This document shows positions 36,858 to 47,700 of a DNA stretch of 64,000 nt, one piece after another (positions within the stretch are counted from its first letter, which is position 1; the number at the start of each line of letters is the position of its first letter). The notes beneath the pieces are model-generated. The model worked only from the letters and a program-made list of their open reading frames with translations. It was not told where the DNA came from and did not search any database. Both the position numbers and the translations under genes were made by a program. Source of the DNA: Enterovibrio coralii (GTDB lineage: Bacteria > Pseudomonadota > Gammaproteobacteria > Enterobacterales > Vibrionaceae); NCBI RefSeq assembly GCF_001559595.1, contig NZ_LNTY01000006.1, forward strand, positions 310,001-374,000. Reading direction: 5' to 3'.

Positions 36858-37691
36858 TTACTTCGCCTGACGCAAAGGCTCGAAATCGAGAGGATTCGTA
36901 TCGAAGTACTCAGACAGCGGCTGGGGCATGCCAAGGTGAAAACCTTGGAAATACGCGACGTTAAGTGCTTTCATCGCGTCGTACTCTTCTTGATTTTCGA
37001 TACCTTCAACGAGCACTTCGGCCCCAACTTCTTTCGCCAATGCGATAGAGCGGAGTATCGCTTCTACTTCACCCCCAACATAGCTTTGCACCAATGAACG
37101 ATCAATTTTGATGATGTTCGGTCTGAGCATACGAACGCGGGCTTCTTCTGAACCTTCAACGCCATAATCATCGACAGCAATTCTGAATCCATTCTTGATG
37201 GATTGATTAGTCGCGGCAGACAAAGACACAGAGTCAGAGTGCAGATGTTCAACCACTTCCAGCACAACGTGTTCACGTGGAATGCCCATTTCGGCTAATC
37301 GCTGAACCATCAGGTTTTGGTTGGAAAAAGTCTCAATGGAAGCCACAGCAGACGAGGGAAGCATATTCAGGAAAATCCAATGCTGTCCGGCGTATTTTGC
37401 AAAGTTTCTGAGGTGGATGACGCGCGCGAGTTTATCGACGCTAATCTGATTCGCAAAATCAGGGTGGCTTTGGTCTAGACAGCGGAATAAGTGAGCGGGG
37501 CAAACGTGTGATCCGTCCACACCTACAGCACGAATAAGCGCTTCAAAGCCTGCAACTGTGTTGTCTCGGCGAAAAATAGGCTGGTAGACGCTACGTAAAT
37601 GCATGCCATTGAATTCAGCGGTGACTTCACCGTTCTCATTGGCTCTCAAGCATTGTTCGAATTCAGCGCGTGTTCTCAGGTGGTCTACCAC
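36858..37691 (-). CDS. EAL-domain c-di-GMP phosphodiesterase
   Basis: A 277-residue protein that is essentially one EAL domain, without membrane or sensor regions. Catalytic positions look intact: GFEALIR (EAL), FLNMLPS (Asn), VLEVVEH (Glu), AVDDYG (DDFG-like loop), IIKIDRSLV (Lys), VLVEGIEN (Glu) and YFQGFHLGMP (Gln). It should therefore hydrolyse c-di-GMP to pGpG, opposing the synthesis that activates the PilZ domain of BcsA. It is alone on its strand and divergent from phhA. Confidence 0.88.
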   Translation of the reverse strand: MVDHLRTRAEFEQCLRANENGEVTAEFNGMHLRSVYQPIFRRDNTVAGFEALIRAVGVDGSHVCPAHLFRCLDQSHPDFANQISVDKLARVIHLRNFAKYAGQHWIFLNMLPSSAVASIETFSNQNLMVQRLAEMGIPREHVVLEVVEHLHSDSVSLSAATNQSIKNGFRIAVDDYGVEGSEEARVRMLRPNIIKIDRSLVQSYVGGEVEAILRSIALAKEVGAEVLVEGIENQEEYDAMKALNVAYFQGFHLGMPQPLSEYFDTNPLDFEPLRQAK

Positions 37692-37991
37692 TTATTCATA
37701 CCTCTAACTTCACTGAGCAAATATGTTACGTCAAAGCGAAGGATTGGAAAATGAAACCTTCATTTAGGTCGTGAATTAATGTGATCTTTCCCTATTCTTT
37801 TTCATCCTAGTACGAAATTCGTGCAACAAAATTGCTGTTTAAACTGGAGAGAATTAAGCAACTGAGTGCATTGTAAAAATAGTTTGTAAAATTTATTTTA
37901 CATTCTTCCGTACTGTAACAAGCCTGCGAAGCTGCCAGAACAAGTCACTTATTACTATCGTTTTAGAAGGAGATTTATTCAGGAGGCGAAG
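37692..37991. other. Divergent regulatory region between the EAL gene and phhA
   Basis: 300 bases without a gene, A+T rich. The TyrR box is the only clear element. A second, poorer copy (TGTAAAAATAGTTTGTAA, from 37872) overlaps its left side. Confidence 0.55.
37885..37902 (+). promoter_or_regulatory. Perfect TyrR box upstream of phhA
   Basis: TGTAAA-ATTTAT-TTTACA equals the TyrR/PhhR consensus TGTAAA-N6-TTTACA. It lies about 90 bases upstream of the phhA start. Confidence 0.8.
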
Positions 37992-38783
37992 ATGAAAGCG
38001 TATAAATACGAATCTAAGCCGCAAGACGAGAACGGGCTGGTAGATTGGACGGAAAGCGAGAATGAGGTCTGGCAAAGGCTCATGACGCGACAATTAGCCT
38101 GTATCGAAGGCAAAGCATGTGAGGAGTATGTCGCAGGACTCGAACTGCTAAATCTGCCGCATTCACATGTTCCCCAAATTCCGGACATCAACAAAGTACT
38201 TAGAGAAGCGACAGGGTGGTCGTTGGCACCTGTCCCAGCGTTGATTGACTTTGACCACTTCTTTGCGTTGCTGGCGAATAAGCAGTTTCCGGTGGCGACC
38301 TTTCTAAGGCGTGAGCAAGACTTCGATTACCTGCAGGAGCCCGATTATTTTCACGAAATATTTGGGCATTGTGCGATGTTGACCAATCCCGCCTTTGCTG
38401 CCTTTACTGAGCATTACGGTAAGCTTGGTGTGAACGCTTCTAAAGAAGATCGCGTATATCTGGCAAGGTTGTATTGGTTTACCGTTGAATTTGGACTCAT
38501 CCGCACACCGAGTGGCTTTTCGATCTACGGAGGCGGGATTTTGTCTTCTCCTGCAGAAACGGAGTACGCATTCCGCGACAAAGATGTAATGAGAGAACCG
38601 CTTGATATCGTCGACGTGATGAGAACACCGTATCGGATAGACATTCTCCAACCGATATATTTCTACTTAGAGGACATGAGTGCGCTCTACGAGTTTTCCA
38701 AAATCGATTTGATGGCCTGTGTTATGAAAGCCAAGTCGTTGGGGCTGCATAAACCACTCTATCCCATGAAAATTGCACAATAA
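37992..38783 (+). CDS. phhA: Phenylalanine 4-monooxygenase PhhA
   Basis: A 263-residue monomeric bacterial phenylalanine hydroxylase, which uses Fe(II), O2 and tetrahydropterin to make tyrosine. The iron ligands are visible: two His in YFHEIFGHCAML and Glu in YWFTVEFGLI. PIYFYLEDMSALYEF is the conserved C-terminal segment. GGAGGCGAAG precedes the ATG. The pterin recycling enzyme phhB follows after 9 bases. The upstream TyrR box predicts response to aromatic amino acids. Confidence 0.96.
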   Translation: MKAYKYESKPQDENGLVDWTESENEVWQRLMTRQLACIEGKACEEYVAGLELLNLPHSHVPQIPDINKVLREATGWSLAPVPALIDFDHFFALLANKQFPVATFLRREQDFDYLQEPDYFHEIFGHCAMLTNPAFAAFTEHYGKLGVNASKEDRVYLARLYWFTVEFGLIRTPSGFSIYGGGILSSPAETEYAFRDKDVMREPLDIVDVMRTPYRIDILQPIYFYLEDMSALYEFSKIDLMACVMKAKSLGLHKPLYPMKIAQ

Positions 38784-38792
38784 GGAATCGTG

Positions 38793-39128
38793 ATGACTGA
38801 ATTGACAGAACTGCAATGCGAGGCTTGCAGAGCAGACGCCCCGAAAGTGACAGACACTGAAGCGAAAGCGTTATTGGCAACACTGTTGGATTGGGAAATA
38901 AAAGAGATAGAAGGCATTCCTCAACTCGAACGTGTGTTTGTCTTCAAAAACTTCAAAGAAGCATGGGCGTTTTCAAATAAAGTAGCGCAACTTGCAGAGG
39001 ATGAAGGGCACCACCCCGCAATATTGCTCGAATGGGGGCGTTGTACTGTCACCTGGTGGACGCACAAAATCAAAGGTCTGCACAAAAATGACTTTATCTG
39101 TGCAGCGAAAACCGATGCACTACTATAA
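38793..39128 (+). CDS. phhB: Pterin-4a-carbinolamine dehydratase PhhB
   Basis: A 111-residue dehydratase that regenerates the pterin cofactor after each PhhA turnover. The family motif is [13 protein letters not shown] with [13 protein letters not shown]; the two His residues are catalytic. I choose ATG 38793 (AAGGA six bases upstream) rather than the GTG at 38790 next to it. It shares the phhA transcript and ends before a terminator. Confidence 0.95.
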   Translation: MTELTELQCEACRADAPKVTDTEAKALLATLLDWEIKEIEGIPQLERVFVFKNFKEAWAFSNKVAQLAEDEGHHPAILLEWGRCTVTWWTHKIKGLHKNDFICAAKTDALL

Positions 39129-39149
39129 ATAAACGATTGTGTGAGTACG

Positions 39150-39172
39150 ACGGGGCGAAATGCCCCGTTTTT
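39150..39172 (+). terminator. Terminator of phhAB
   Basis: ACGGGGC (39150-39156), loop GAAAT, GCCCCGT and five T residues. Confidence 0.9.
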
Positions 39173-39269
39173 GTGTCAATTTGATCACAGCTTCTGACTG
39201 ATTGTAATTTTTCTCATGCCGCTATGTCTTAATGGTGATGAGTATTCTCATTCGAAGACCGGAGCCCCT

Positions 39270-42032
39270 ATGTTTGCGCGCTTGATCGGCCCAATCCTTA
39301 TTCTGTTCATCGTTGGGTGTTCTTCTCTTCCGACGTCGACGCCAATTGCCGTCGATCCCAATTGGACGTCTGATACTCTCCCGAATGGTTTCCAATACCA
39401 TCTTTATCCCATTGAAGGCACGGAAGTGGAAATGCGACTGATCGTGAATGTCGGCAGCCTTCAAGAGCAGGAGTCACAGAGAGGTTACGCTCACTTTATC
39501 GAACACATGGCATTTAATGGTACGGAGCACTTTCCTGATAATTCTGTGTTTCAGGAATTTGCAACGGTAGGGGTGCAGTTTGGTCCTGATATTAACGCCA
39601 TCACGGATTACAGCAGGACAGTTTATAAGCTTTCCTTGCCTGATGATGGGAAGTTAAGTGATGCCATTAAGTGGTTTAGAGACATTGGCGATGGGCTGAC
39701 GTTACGTGAAGACCAAGTGACAGGAGAGATTGATGTCATCTTTGGTGAATGGCGCTTCGATAACCGGGCTGACGCGTCATGGCAGCTAAAACTTTACGAC
39801 ACATTGCTCGAAAACAGCCCTTACGCAGAACGCGACCCGATAGGCACTGAAGCCACGCTATTAGCGGCGAATTCAGATGATCTTCGCGCCTTTTATGACA
39901 CATGGTATCAAGCAAACAGAATCCAGTTGGTAGTAGTTGGCGGGTTTGATGAAAAAACGTTAGCGGCTGAGATCGAAACGCAATTTTCCTCACTCCGCAC
40001 GGAGGATGATCGGCCCGAGCACCATGAGATTGTTCCTCTAGATAAAGACTACCGCTATCCTTTGACTGTGTTTGCGCCACAAGGCCAATCGTCAGCCTTG
40101 GTATTGAGTATTAATGAAGGCGGATACATCCCACCCAAAACACTTTCGCAGCAACGGGAAATGTGGACAGAGTGGTTTGTTCTGGATGCCATTGAACAAC
40201 GCTTAACAGAACAGCTGGACCGTCGCAGCATCGCCCACAATGGCCTCTATTCGAGCTACGCATTCGCACCGGGACTCAGTTTGTTTGAAATCGTTGCTGA
40301 ATTTAATGCGCAAGATAGAGCAGAAGTACTCGACGCGATTGCTGGCGATCTCGCGTCATTGAGAGATAACGGCATCACGGACAGTGAATTTGCTTCGCTG
40401 TTAGAAAGGTTTGAATCTTGGGGCTACTTGCTTGACGATTACTTGCCCATTGAAGTGGCAGAAAGTGCATCTGAAGAACTGTATTACAATGCTTTGCCGC
40501 AAGACGGACAGCAGCGTTTAGAGAACTTCGAACAGTTTCTTACTGAAGTAAATCATGAAGATATTGACCAGCGTATCCGAGAATACCTCACTGTCTTGCC
40601 TAAATCTTTGTCGCTCATCTATGTGAAGAATGAATCATTAGCGGGGGCTGAACGGCTGAAATCGCAGTTTTTTGCGAAGCTAGCTAAAGCAGGAGACGCC
40701 GTTGATGTTGAGTATTCTGACGTCAATATTCCACAGCCAGCTATTTTGCCAACACGCAAACCAACGACAAAGTCGTTAGGCAATGAACTCTATACATGGA
40801 CGATGCCAAATAACGTCAAGGCTCTGTTTCATCATATGGACGACCTATCGTTAACGAGCCATGTTGTTTTGCAAGCGAGGGGTGGTTTTGCTTCGCTCAA
40901 TCGATCTGAGCGTGCTGCCGTGGACATCCTTTACGAAGTGATTCGAGGCAGTGATGTCGGAGATATCGATGCGTTGGATTTTAACCACTACCTCAATGCC
41001 AACGGCATTGCTATTGAGCCTGCTGTATATGGACGTAGCCATAACATTTCCATGTCGGTTCAAAGTGAAAACTTACCCGATGCACTCAATGCGTTGCGTT
41101 TTCTCATCGAAAACGTGTCGTTAGATCAAGCCATTTTCGATCGTGAAAAAGAAAGGGTAGTAAGCCGTGTTAAGGCCATGAATACGTCGCCGTATGATGC
41201 GTTTGAACGTGCCCAACTAGGCATGATTTATCCTCCCCAGTCCTATGACTCTCCGTTAACAGTTGCAGACTATCAGGACGTAACGTTTACAGATGTTAAG
41301 CGTGTTTATGACAAGCTTTTCAGAGATTTGGGGGCCTTTAATGTTTACGTGATTTCCGATTACTCGGCGGACGCCGCGACGGATCAAATAAACGTTTATC
41401 TTGGTAATATCAAAGCCACAAGACCTGCAACGCTGCCGAAGACGCTGACGTTTAATCAGCAGAGTGACGAACTAAAAAAATACACCTCACCCGAAGACCG
41501 CACATACATTGAAATTGTCGATGTATCGCGTGTTCCCCAAAGAGATATCAAGACGATCTTTGCGGAAGATATGATGAATCGTGTTTTACAGGCCAGATAT
41601 ACCAAAATCATGCGAGAGAAGAATGGCTTCGACTATGACCCTTACTTCGCATCTTGGTCGCGAGACGGAGATGGTGTGGTCACCACGACATTGACTGCCT
41701 TGATTTCGCCAGACCGAGAGCAAGAGTTAGAGAACATGTGGCCAGATATTCGAAAAACATTGGTACAGCCCGTCACCAAGCAAGAAAGAGACAATGCAGC
41801 GCGCCAGCTAGAGCGGGACATTATGAATCTAAACAGTGATAGTCACCATCTTGTTGGTGCTATCGCGCGATATGATACATGGGGATATGGGACAGATGGG
41901 TTGTTTTATCCAGCGACAGTGATCCGAGGCATTGATCGCCAGCATCTCAGCCAGCTTTCTAAGGGGCTCTTTACGGGAACCGTAAGATACAAAAGCGTGA
42001 TGCGTCCTGCACCGAGTACACCGTCGCCATAA
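39270..42032 (+). CDS. M16 family zinc metalloprotease lipoprotein
   Basis: A 920-residue two-part M16 (pitrilysin/PqqL-like) peptidase. The lipobox is FIVGC (GPILILFIVGCSS). The inverted zinc motif HxxEH is in HFIEHMAFNG, with the distal Glu in VIFGEWRF. The second half has the same fold without the motif (ARGGFASLNRSERAAVDIL), as usual. Such proteins degrade peptides in the periplasm. The ATG at 39270 follows GGAGCCCC; an in-frame ATG at 39216 would disrupt the lipoprotein signal. A terminator separates it from the next gene. Confidence 0.9.
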   Translation: MFARLIGPILILFIVGCSSLPTSTPIAVDPNWTSDTLPNGFQYHLYPIEGTEVEMRLIVNVGSLQEQESQRGYAHFIEHMAFNGTEHFPDNSVFQEFATVGVQFGPDINAITDYSRTVYKLSLPDDGKLSDAIKWFRDIGDGLTLREDQVTGEIDVIFGEWRFDNRADASWQLKLYDTLLENSPYAERDPIGTEATLLAANSDDLRAFYDTWYQANRIQLVVVGGFDEKTLAAEIETQFSSLRTEDDRPEHHEIVPLDKDYRYPLTVFAPQGQSSALVLSINEGGYIPPKTLSQQREMWTEWFVLDAIEQRLTEQLDRRSIAHNGLYSSYAFAPGLSLFEIVAEFNAQDRAEVLDAIAGDLASLRDNGITDSEFASLLERFESWGYLLDDYLPIEVAESASEELYYNALPQDGQQRLENFEQFLTEVNHEDIDQRIREYLTVLPKSLSLIYVKNESLAGAERLKSQFFAKLAKAGDAVDVEYSDVNIPQPAILPTRKPTTKSLGNELYTWTMPNNVKALFHHMDDLSLTSHVVLQARGGFASLNRSERAAVDILYEVIRGSDVGDIDALDFNHYLNANGIAIEPAVYGRSHNISMSVQSENLPDALNALRFLIENVSLDQAIFDREKERVVSRVKAMNTSPYDAFERAQLGMIYPPQSYDSPLTVADYQDVTFTDVKRVYDKLFRDLGAFNVYVISDYSADAATDQINVYLGNIKATRPATLPKTLTFNQQSDELKKYTSPEDRTYIEIVDVSRVPQRDIKTIFAEDMMNRVLQARYTKIMREKNGFDYDPYFASWSRDGDGVVTTTLTALISPDREQELENMWPDIRKTLVQPVTKQERDNAARQLERDIMNLNSDSHHLVGAIARYDTWGYGTDGLFYPATVIRGIDRQHLSQLSKGLFTGTVRYKSVMRPAPSTPSP

Positions 42033-42035
42033 ACA

Positions 42036-42061
42036 AATAACGCGCCTTGAGGCGCGTTATT
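42036..42061. terminator. Bidirectional terminator
   Basis: AATAACGCGCC (42036-42046), loop TTGA, GGCGCGTTATT (42051-42061). Confidence 0.75.
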
Positions 42062-42070
42062 CAGAAGTGC

Positions 42071-42259
42071 TTAGTGCGTTTTTTTGCCACCGAAATACTT
42101 TTCCAGAATTTCAGGGGTCAGTTCGCCTTTAGCTTCCAATTCTTTAAGTTCTGCCGCAATGCGTTTTTGCTCTTCTAATGAAGGCAATGGCAGGTCTGGT
42201 TCGCGCTCTGGCGCGTCTTTAATCAGGTTTTCCAAATCGATCATGTCGAAATCACTCAT
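42071..42259 (-). CDS. Short conserved hypothetical protein
   Basis: A 62-residue, charged helical protein (MSDFDMIDLENLIKDAPERE; LEEQKRIAAELKELEAKGEL) with a Gly/Lys/His end. It looks like a small cytoplasmic protein that recurs in Vibrionaceae, function unknown. It has no strong Shine-Dalgarno site, and a terminator ends it. Confidence 0.65.
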   Translation of the reverse strand: MSDFDMIDLENLIKDAPEREPDLPLPSLEEQKRIAAELKELEAKGELTPEILEKYFGGKKTH

Positions 42260-42541
42260 TTTTTAGATCTGGCCGTATTCTATGTAAAAACGGCCTTACC
42301 AAGCAAGCCATTCACTTTTTGCACTCCAGAGTTTTAAAGCGAATCAAGCGTAAATTCAGGATGCTATTAAAACAAAACGCGTAGTTGTAAACACTCTCAT
42401 ACTGTTTCTGCAAAAATCGATTTCCACGCAATATCTCGGTATAAAAAAGATTGATAACGCAATTTCTTGTGTTTTTGGTGTTTTTGTAACACTGTAACAA
42501 AAGAGCCAAAAAGAAAATAAGAAAAACAAGGAACGGTAGAT

Positions 42542-43429
42542 ATGGCAGATATTCTTGAAGTCTACACAGTTAATGCATTCGTCGCTGATAACCAAGGCGG
42601 CAACACAGCAGGCGTTGTACTCAATGCCGACGGTTTAAAACCCGCGCAAATGCAACGTATCGCCGCGGATCTCGCATTCTCAGAAACCGCATTCGTCTTA
42701 AAATCCAAAAAAGCAGATTTCAAAGTTAGATTTTTCACACCAACAGAAGAAGTCAACTTTTGTGGTCACGCAACAGTCGGCGCGTTTGCTACGTTATTTC
42801 ATACAAATCGCGTTGAATCTGGTCACTACAGGCAAGAAACGAAAGCGGGCTTGCTCGGTGTCGAAGTAGGGTCTGATGGCAGAATTACCATGGACCAAGC
42901 GATTCCGAAGTTTGGCCCAGAATTATCGGCTGAAGAGGTCGCGCCTCTGCTAGGTATTCAAGCAGAAGACATTCTCTCTACAGGCTTGCCCGTTGCCGTT
43001 GTTTCGACGGGGTTGGCGGATGTGATTGTTCCAGTGAACGATGAAAGTGTATTGAATGCGCTAAAACCAGACCTGGCAGCGATAAAAGCATTCAATAAGA
43101 AAACGAAATCGATGGCGATTCACGCATTTGCACTAACGCCAACAGAGTCAGATATATCGGCAAGATGTCGAAACTTTGCGCCCGCCGTTGGGATTGATGA
43201 AGAATCGGCAACAGGCAGCGCAGCCGGCGCGCTAGCAAGCTACCTGCATATTTACCAAGGTGCTAAATATCGCTACCTGTTTGAACAGGGTGAAATTCTA
43301 AATCGCCGTTCTTTGTTGTCGGCACAAGTCGACTCTACCGAAGATACCATTGAGAGAGTGACGGTGGGTGGTCTTAGCGACAAGCCACAACGGATCCCTT
43401 ACCGAGTCACGGAAGAAGCGACGCAATAA
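42542..43429 (+). CDS. PhzF-family isomerase
   Basis: A 295-residue PhzF/YddE-type protein with two similar halves. The catalytic Glu is in LAFSETAFVL, preceded by GGNTAGVVL; FFTPTEEVNFCGHATVGAFA and EESATGSAAGALASYL are the family's diagnostic segments. Members isomerise or epimerise small acids by proton transfer; there are no phenazine genes nearby, so the substrate is unknown. AAGGAACGGTAGAT precedes the ATG. Confidence 0.9.
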   Translation: MADILEVYTVNAFVADNQGGNTAGVVLNADGLKPAQMQRIAADLAFSETAFVLKSKKADFKVRFFTPTEEVNFCGHATVGAFATLFHTNRVESGHYRQETKAGLLGVEVGSDGRITMDQAIPKFGPELSAEEVAPLLGIQAEDILSTGLPVAVVSTGLADVIVPVNDESVLNALKPDLAAIKAFNKKTKSMAIHAFALTPTESDISARCRNFAPAVGIDEESATGSAAGALASYLHIYQGAKYRYLFEQGEILNRRSLLSAQVDSTEDTIERVTVGGLSDKPQRIPYRVTEEATQ

Positions 43430-43455
43430 CCTGTCATAAAACCAATGATTAAAAC

Positions 43456-43481
43456 AAGGGGAAGCATTTAAGCTTCCCCTT
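43456..43481 (+). terminator. Terminator after the PhzF gene
   Basis: AAGGGGAAGC (43456-43465), loop ATTTAA, GCTTCCCCTT (43472-43481), then TGATTTTATT. Confidence 0.8.
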
Positions 43482-43575
43482 TGATTTTATTGCAACTTTT
43501 TCGCGGGAAAAAAAGGAAATTTGCTGTATTTGAACTAGATTTAAGAGTATGTCTTAAATCTGGGAATGTACTTGC

Positions 43576-44784
43576 GTGGCTGAAGTCTTTTTTTCCTGTC
43601 AACCTGTGTTTTCTAACGACCTGCAACAATGGGGTAGCGAGTTGCTGTTCCGTGAAGGCTTGGAAAACAAGTTTCCTTCCATCGATGAAGATACCGCAAC
43701 CTCACGCATTTTGAGCGCGAACTTCCTCGCCAGTAACAGCAATCAAAATCAAAGCCGCTACATTGTCAGCTTTGGCGAATCGTCCCTAATGGATGAGATT
43801 CCGCTTTCAATGCCTAGCCAGAGTTTAATCATCTTTTTGACGGATGATTGCCACCCTAATGCAGAATTGGTGAGCAAACTACGTGCGTACCGCACCGAAG
43901 GTTATCGCATCATGATGGACGGTAAAGCCATGCACAATGCGTGGCGAAACTATCTGGAGCTGGTGGATATTTTTAGCATCAGTATGGAACGGGACAATCC
44001 AAGTGACTGGGAACAAACCATCAGCCAATATTCCCAGCAAGTGTTCCTTGCGCGCAAGGTAGAGAAACAAGAAGAGTTAGCGGCGGCACAGAGTGTAGGT
44101 TTCACCTTATTCCAAGGTTACTTTTTCGAAAAACCGACCATTGTCCGCTCAGAGGACGTGGCACCTTCCGTGATGTCGCTGTTGGACATTTGCATCATCA
44201 TCAACAAAAACCCTGATGATATCGATACGCTAACCAACATCATTTCCAAAGATGTCTCTTTGCTCTACAAAGTGATTGCCAGTGCAAATATTTTGGCGAA
44301 AACCAAAACCAACAAAATTGCCAACCCAAGACAAGCAGTGGTTTATCTGGGTGTTCAGGCATTGAGAAGGCTTGTGTCACTTCTCATCATGTCAAACCTC
44401 AATCACCAACATGCTGCGCAGCTTCAAAGCATCGCTTTACTTCGTGCCACCTTTTTCTCGTCGCTTCAAATCGATAATAAAGAATTTAACGCTGATGAAG
44501 CGTTCATTGTCGGGGCGTTTTCCATGCTTGATGTCATGTTGAGTAAGCCCATGAGCGAAATTGTAAGCCAGCTAGATTTGTCCGCGGCGGTGAAAAAAGG
44601 TCTGACGACAAAAGAAGGTGTTTATGGACAACTTATTACGCTGTCTCACGATATCGAGCACGCGAATTGGAATGGTTTAATCAACTGGTGCAATGAGCTT
44701 AAGTTGAATGACAAAGCGGTGTTGAAGGAATTTGAAGCCGCAAGAGTCAGTACCGCTGAAATTACTTCCAGCATGCAGGTTTAA
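43576..44784 (+). CDS. EAL-HDOD signalling protein with degenerate EAL domain
   Basis: A 402-residue protein of the YuxH/CdgJ type: about 1-200 is an EAL fold, about 200-400 an HDOD domain (ISKDVSLLYKVIASANIL, QAVVYLGVQALRRLV). The EAL site is degenerate: GSELLFREG replaces EALLR, and the Asp pair and catalytic Lys (usually VKID) are missing (IFSISMERD). It is therefore probably not a phosphodiesterase but may sense c-di-GMP or bind partners. GTG start. The histidine kinase begins 3 bases after it, so the two are co-expressed. Confidence 0.85.
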   Translation: MAEVFFSCQPVFSNDLQQWGSELLFREGLENKFPSIDEDTATSRILSANFLASNSNQNQSRYIVSFGESSLMDEIPLSMPSQSLIIFLTDDCHPNAELVSKLRAYRTEGYRIMMDGKAMHNAWRNYLELVDIFSISMERDNPSDWEQTISQYSQQVFLARKVEKQEELAAAQSVGFTLFQGYFFEKPTIVRSEDVAPSVMSLLDICIIINKNPDDIDTLTNIISKDVSLLYKVIASANILAKTKTNKIANPRQAVVYLGVQALRRLVSLLIMSNLNHQHAAQLQSIALLRATFFSSLQIDNKEFNADEAFIVGAFSMLDVMLSKPMSEIVSQLDLSAAVKKGLTTKEGVYGQLITLSHDIEHANWNGLINWCNELKLNDKAVLKEFEAARVSTAEITSSMQV

Positions 44785-44787
44785 TTC

Positions 44788-47700
44788 ATGTTTTTGATGC
44801 GTACCAAGCTTGCCGTCATTCTTGTTGTCAGCGGTACGCTGATCTTAAGCTTGTTCGGGCTATTTAACTACTTCAAAACCCATGATCGATTGTATGGCGA
44901 ACTGGAATACGAGGTGTCGTCCATCGCCCAGCGTTTGTCGTTTCGACTGCCTGACCAAATCTGGAATTATGATTTTGATACCGTCGTGAATGATTTGGAA
45001 AGTGAAGCAACGTCTCGCTTTGTCTACCGCATTGAGGTAATTGCCCGAGAAGACAACTTCAGACACATCACCGCACCTAAGGACGGGTTAACCGACAACG
45101 AATTCCACCTTCGCATTTTCCCTATTGTCTACGACGCGTCGATCCGCCTATCGAAGTGGGTGAACTCATCATCTACGAAGACCCCAGAACCATTACCAAC
45201 ACGCTCACTTCAGAAATCGTATCTGGGATAGCGCAGGTATTCTTGCTCGACCTGATGATCATGTTCTTGATCTGGAAGTACGCGAGAGCAATCAAAGAGA
45301 TTGAATCGAATCAGCGATACCTCAATACCATCATCCATAGCTACAACGACGGTTTGATTGTGTTAGCCGAAGATCACCACATTGTTACCTTGAATGAGGC
45401 AGCGAAACGGATCTTCGAGTTAGAAGGGTTTACAGACGCCGAGCCGCAACTGTCAGACATTATTGCTAAAGTGGTTCCCGATTCTCGGGCATATTTTTCG
45501 CAAGCCCTCTATGGGTTTAATACCAAAAACTTGAACTACGAGTTAGTCAGGGAAAAAGAAAAAGTCATTGTTCAGGTGCGTTCAACGCGAATTCTTGTCA
45601 ACGATGAACACCTGCAAGTCGCGATTTTCAGGGACATCACTGAACAGCACATTGACAAAATCAAAGTGTCTAAAGGCGCGGAGCTGTTTTCTGCGGTTAA
45701 AACGTTGCAAGACAAATTCCTTACGAGTGAGGATTTTCAACACAGCTTCAAAGAAGTGCTCAAGATCCTGCTCAAGATTGGGGAAAGCAATCACGGCATC
45801 ATCGTTGAGGTCGACCCGGAGAGCCCCAACAATTACCGAACCTTGGCGCAAACGCGATTGGTCGCTAATGGCTTTGTGTCTTCGAGCTTCGTAGAAAGTG
45901 TCATCACGGAAGTGATTGAAACGAAAAAGGGCAGTCGCAGCTTGCAAGTCGCGGGGCTGACTTCGTCTAACAGCAAGCTGATTATCAACTCCTTGAGCAT
46001 GCCGCTGTTCCTGTCTAACCAACTCGTTGGTGTGGTGTGCTTGTTCGATGAGTCCACCTATTACGAAGATGATCTCTTGTCATGGATTGACCCTGTGCTG
46101 TCGAGCTTGAGTGCAATGGTTAACTTCGTACGCCAGAAAAAGCTTAACGACCTGATTTCTGAAGAAATGGTGAGAGCCAAAGATCAGGCGGAGAAGGCGA
46201 ACGAAGCCAAAACGAATTTCTTGGCGATGATGAGCCACGAAATACGCACGCCGATGAACGGGATCGTGGGCATGTCTAACCTGCTCAAAGAAACCAAGTT
46301 GAGTCAGCAGCAATCATACTTCGTCGATACATTGGTTCATTCTTCCAATGCGCTGCTTAATATCATTAATGATGTGCTGGATTTGACCAAAATCGAAGCC
46401 GGCAAAATGCAGTTAATTGAACAAGAGACAGAGTTGGCTGACACAGTGCATGACGCGCTGGCTGTTTTCCATAGCAAAACTGTTGAAAAGAGCATTCGTC
46501 TGCATTGCTTGATCGACCCAGAACTGCCGAAGTGGTTGATGCTCGATCAAGTACGCTACACACAAATTATTCTGAACCTTGTTGGGAACGCGGTGAAATT
46601 CACCAAACGAGGTTCTGTCATGGTCAGGCTGCACAAGGTGCCGGCTGCAACGGGGCCTGTTCTCAGACTGATGGTGATCGATTCAGGCATTGGTATTCCA
46701 AAAGAAAAACAAGCTCGATTTTTGAAAACTTCACCCAAGTTGATTCATCCTATTCACGTTCTTATCAAGGAACGGGGCTTGGTCTCCCTGTTTGCCTTAA
46801 ACTGACCGAGTTGATGGGCGGAAGTATTCTTGTCGAAAGCGAAGAAAACGTTGGGACAACCTTTACGGTCGACGTGCCATTGACTGCCGTTAATGGTAAA
46901 CCTAACACCTTGTTTGAGGAGTTCACGCTCAGTGATGAGGTGCTTTCGAGGCCCGTTCTGATCGCCACCGAAGATGACCAGCTATTTTCGGTGCTCGATA
47001 AATACCTTTCTCCGCTTGGGCTTCAAGCAACAAGAATCCTTGATCGCGATGTCTTTTCCGATGAGCAATTGGAGCCAAGCGTTCTGTTTGTCGATGATGA
47101 TGTGCTCTGGAAGTACCAAGCCTTGGTGCAGAAAGTGTCGCACTCTCTAATGATTAGTCACGATGGGCTAGTCGAAGAGCATGGCATGCCTTGCCTTATC
47201 AATCCTATAAGCCCAGAAGCACTGGTCTATGCGCTAGATTTTGATAAAACGTTGCCTCTGGAAACAGAGCATGTGGAGAAACCAGAACCTGTTTTCGAGG
47301 GGCTAAATGTTCTGATTGCTGAGGATCATCTGGTCAACCAAGATCTGATGGTGTTGATTTTAAACAGTCTGGGTTGTTACTCAACCTTGTCTGAAAACGG
47401 TGCTGAGGCGTTGAAAAAACACAAAGAGACACCGTTTGATCTGATTTTGATGGATTGCCAAATGCCAGAAATGGATGGCTTCGAAGCGACGCAAAAAATC
47501 AGAGAGTTTGATACGGAAACGCCGATTATCGCCGTGACCGCGAACGCGTTGTCGGGTGATGCACAACGCTGCTTGAAAGCGGGAATGAATGCGCATTTAG
47601 CGAAACCATTCACTAAGGAGCAGCTTGTTAATCTAATGACGCTTTATGTGCCGGCAGACAAATTCACCACGCGCATTGTCCCTTCACCCACGGATGAAGA

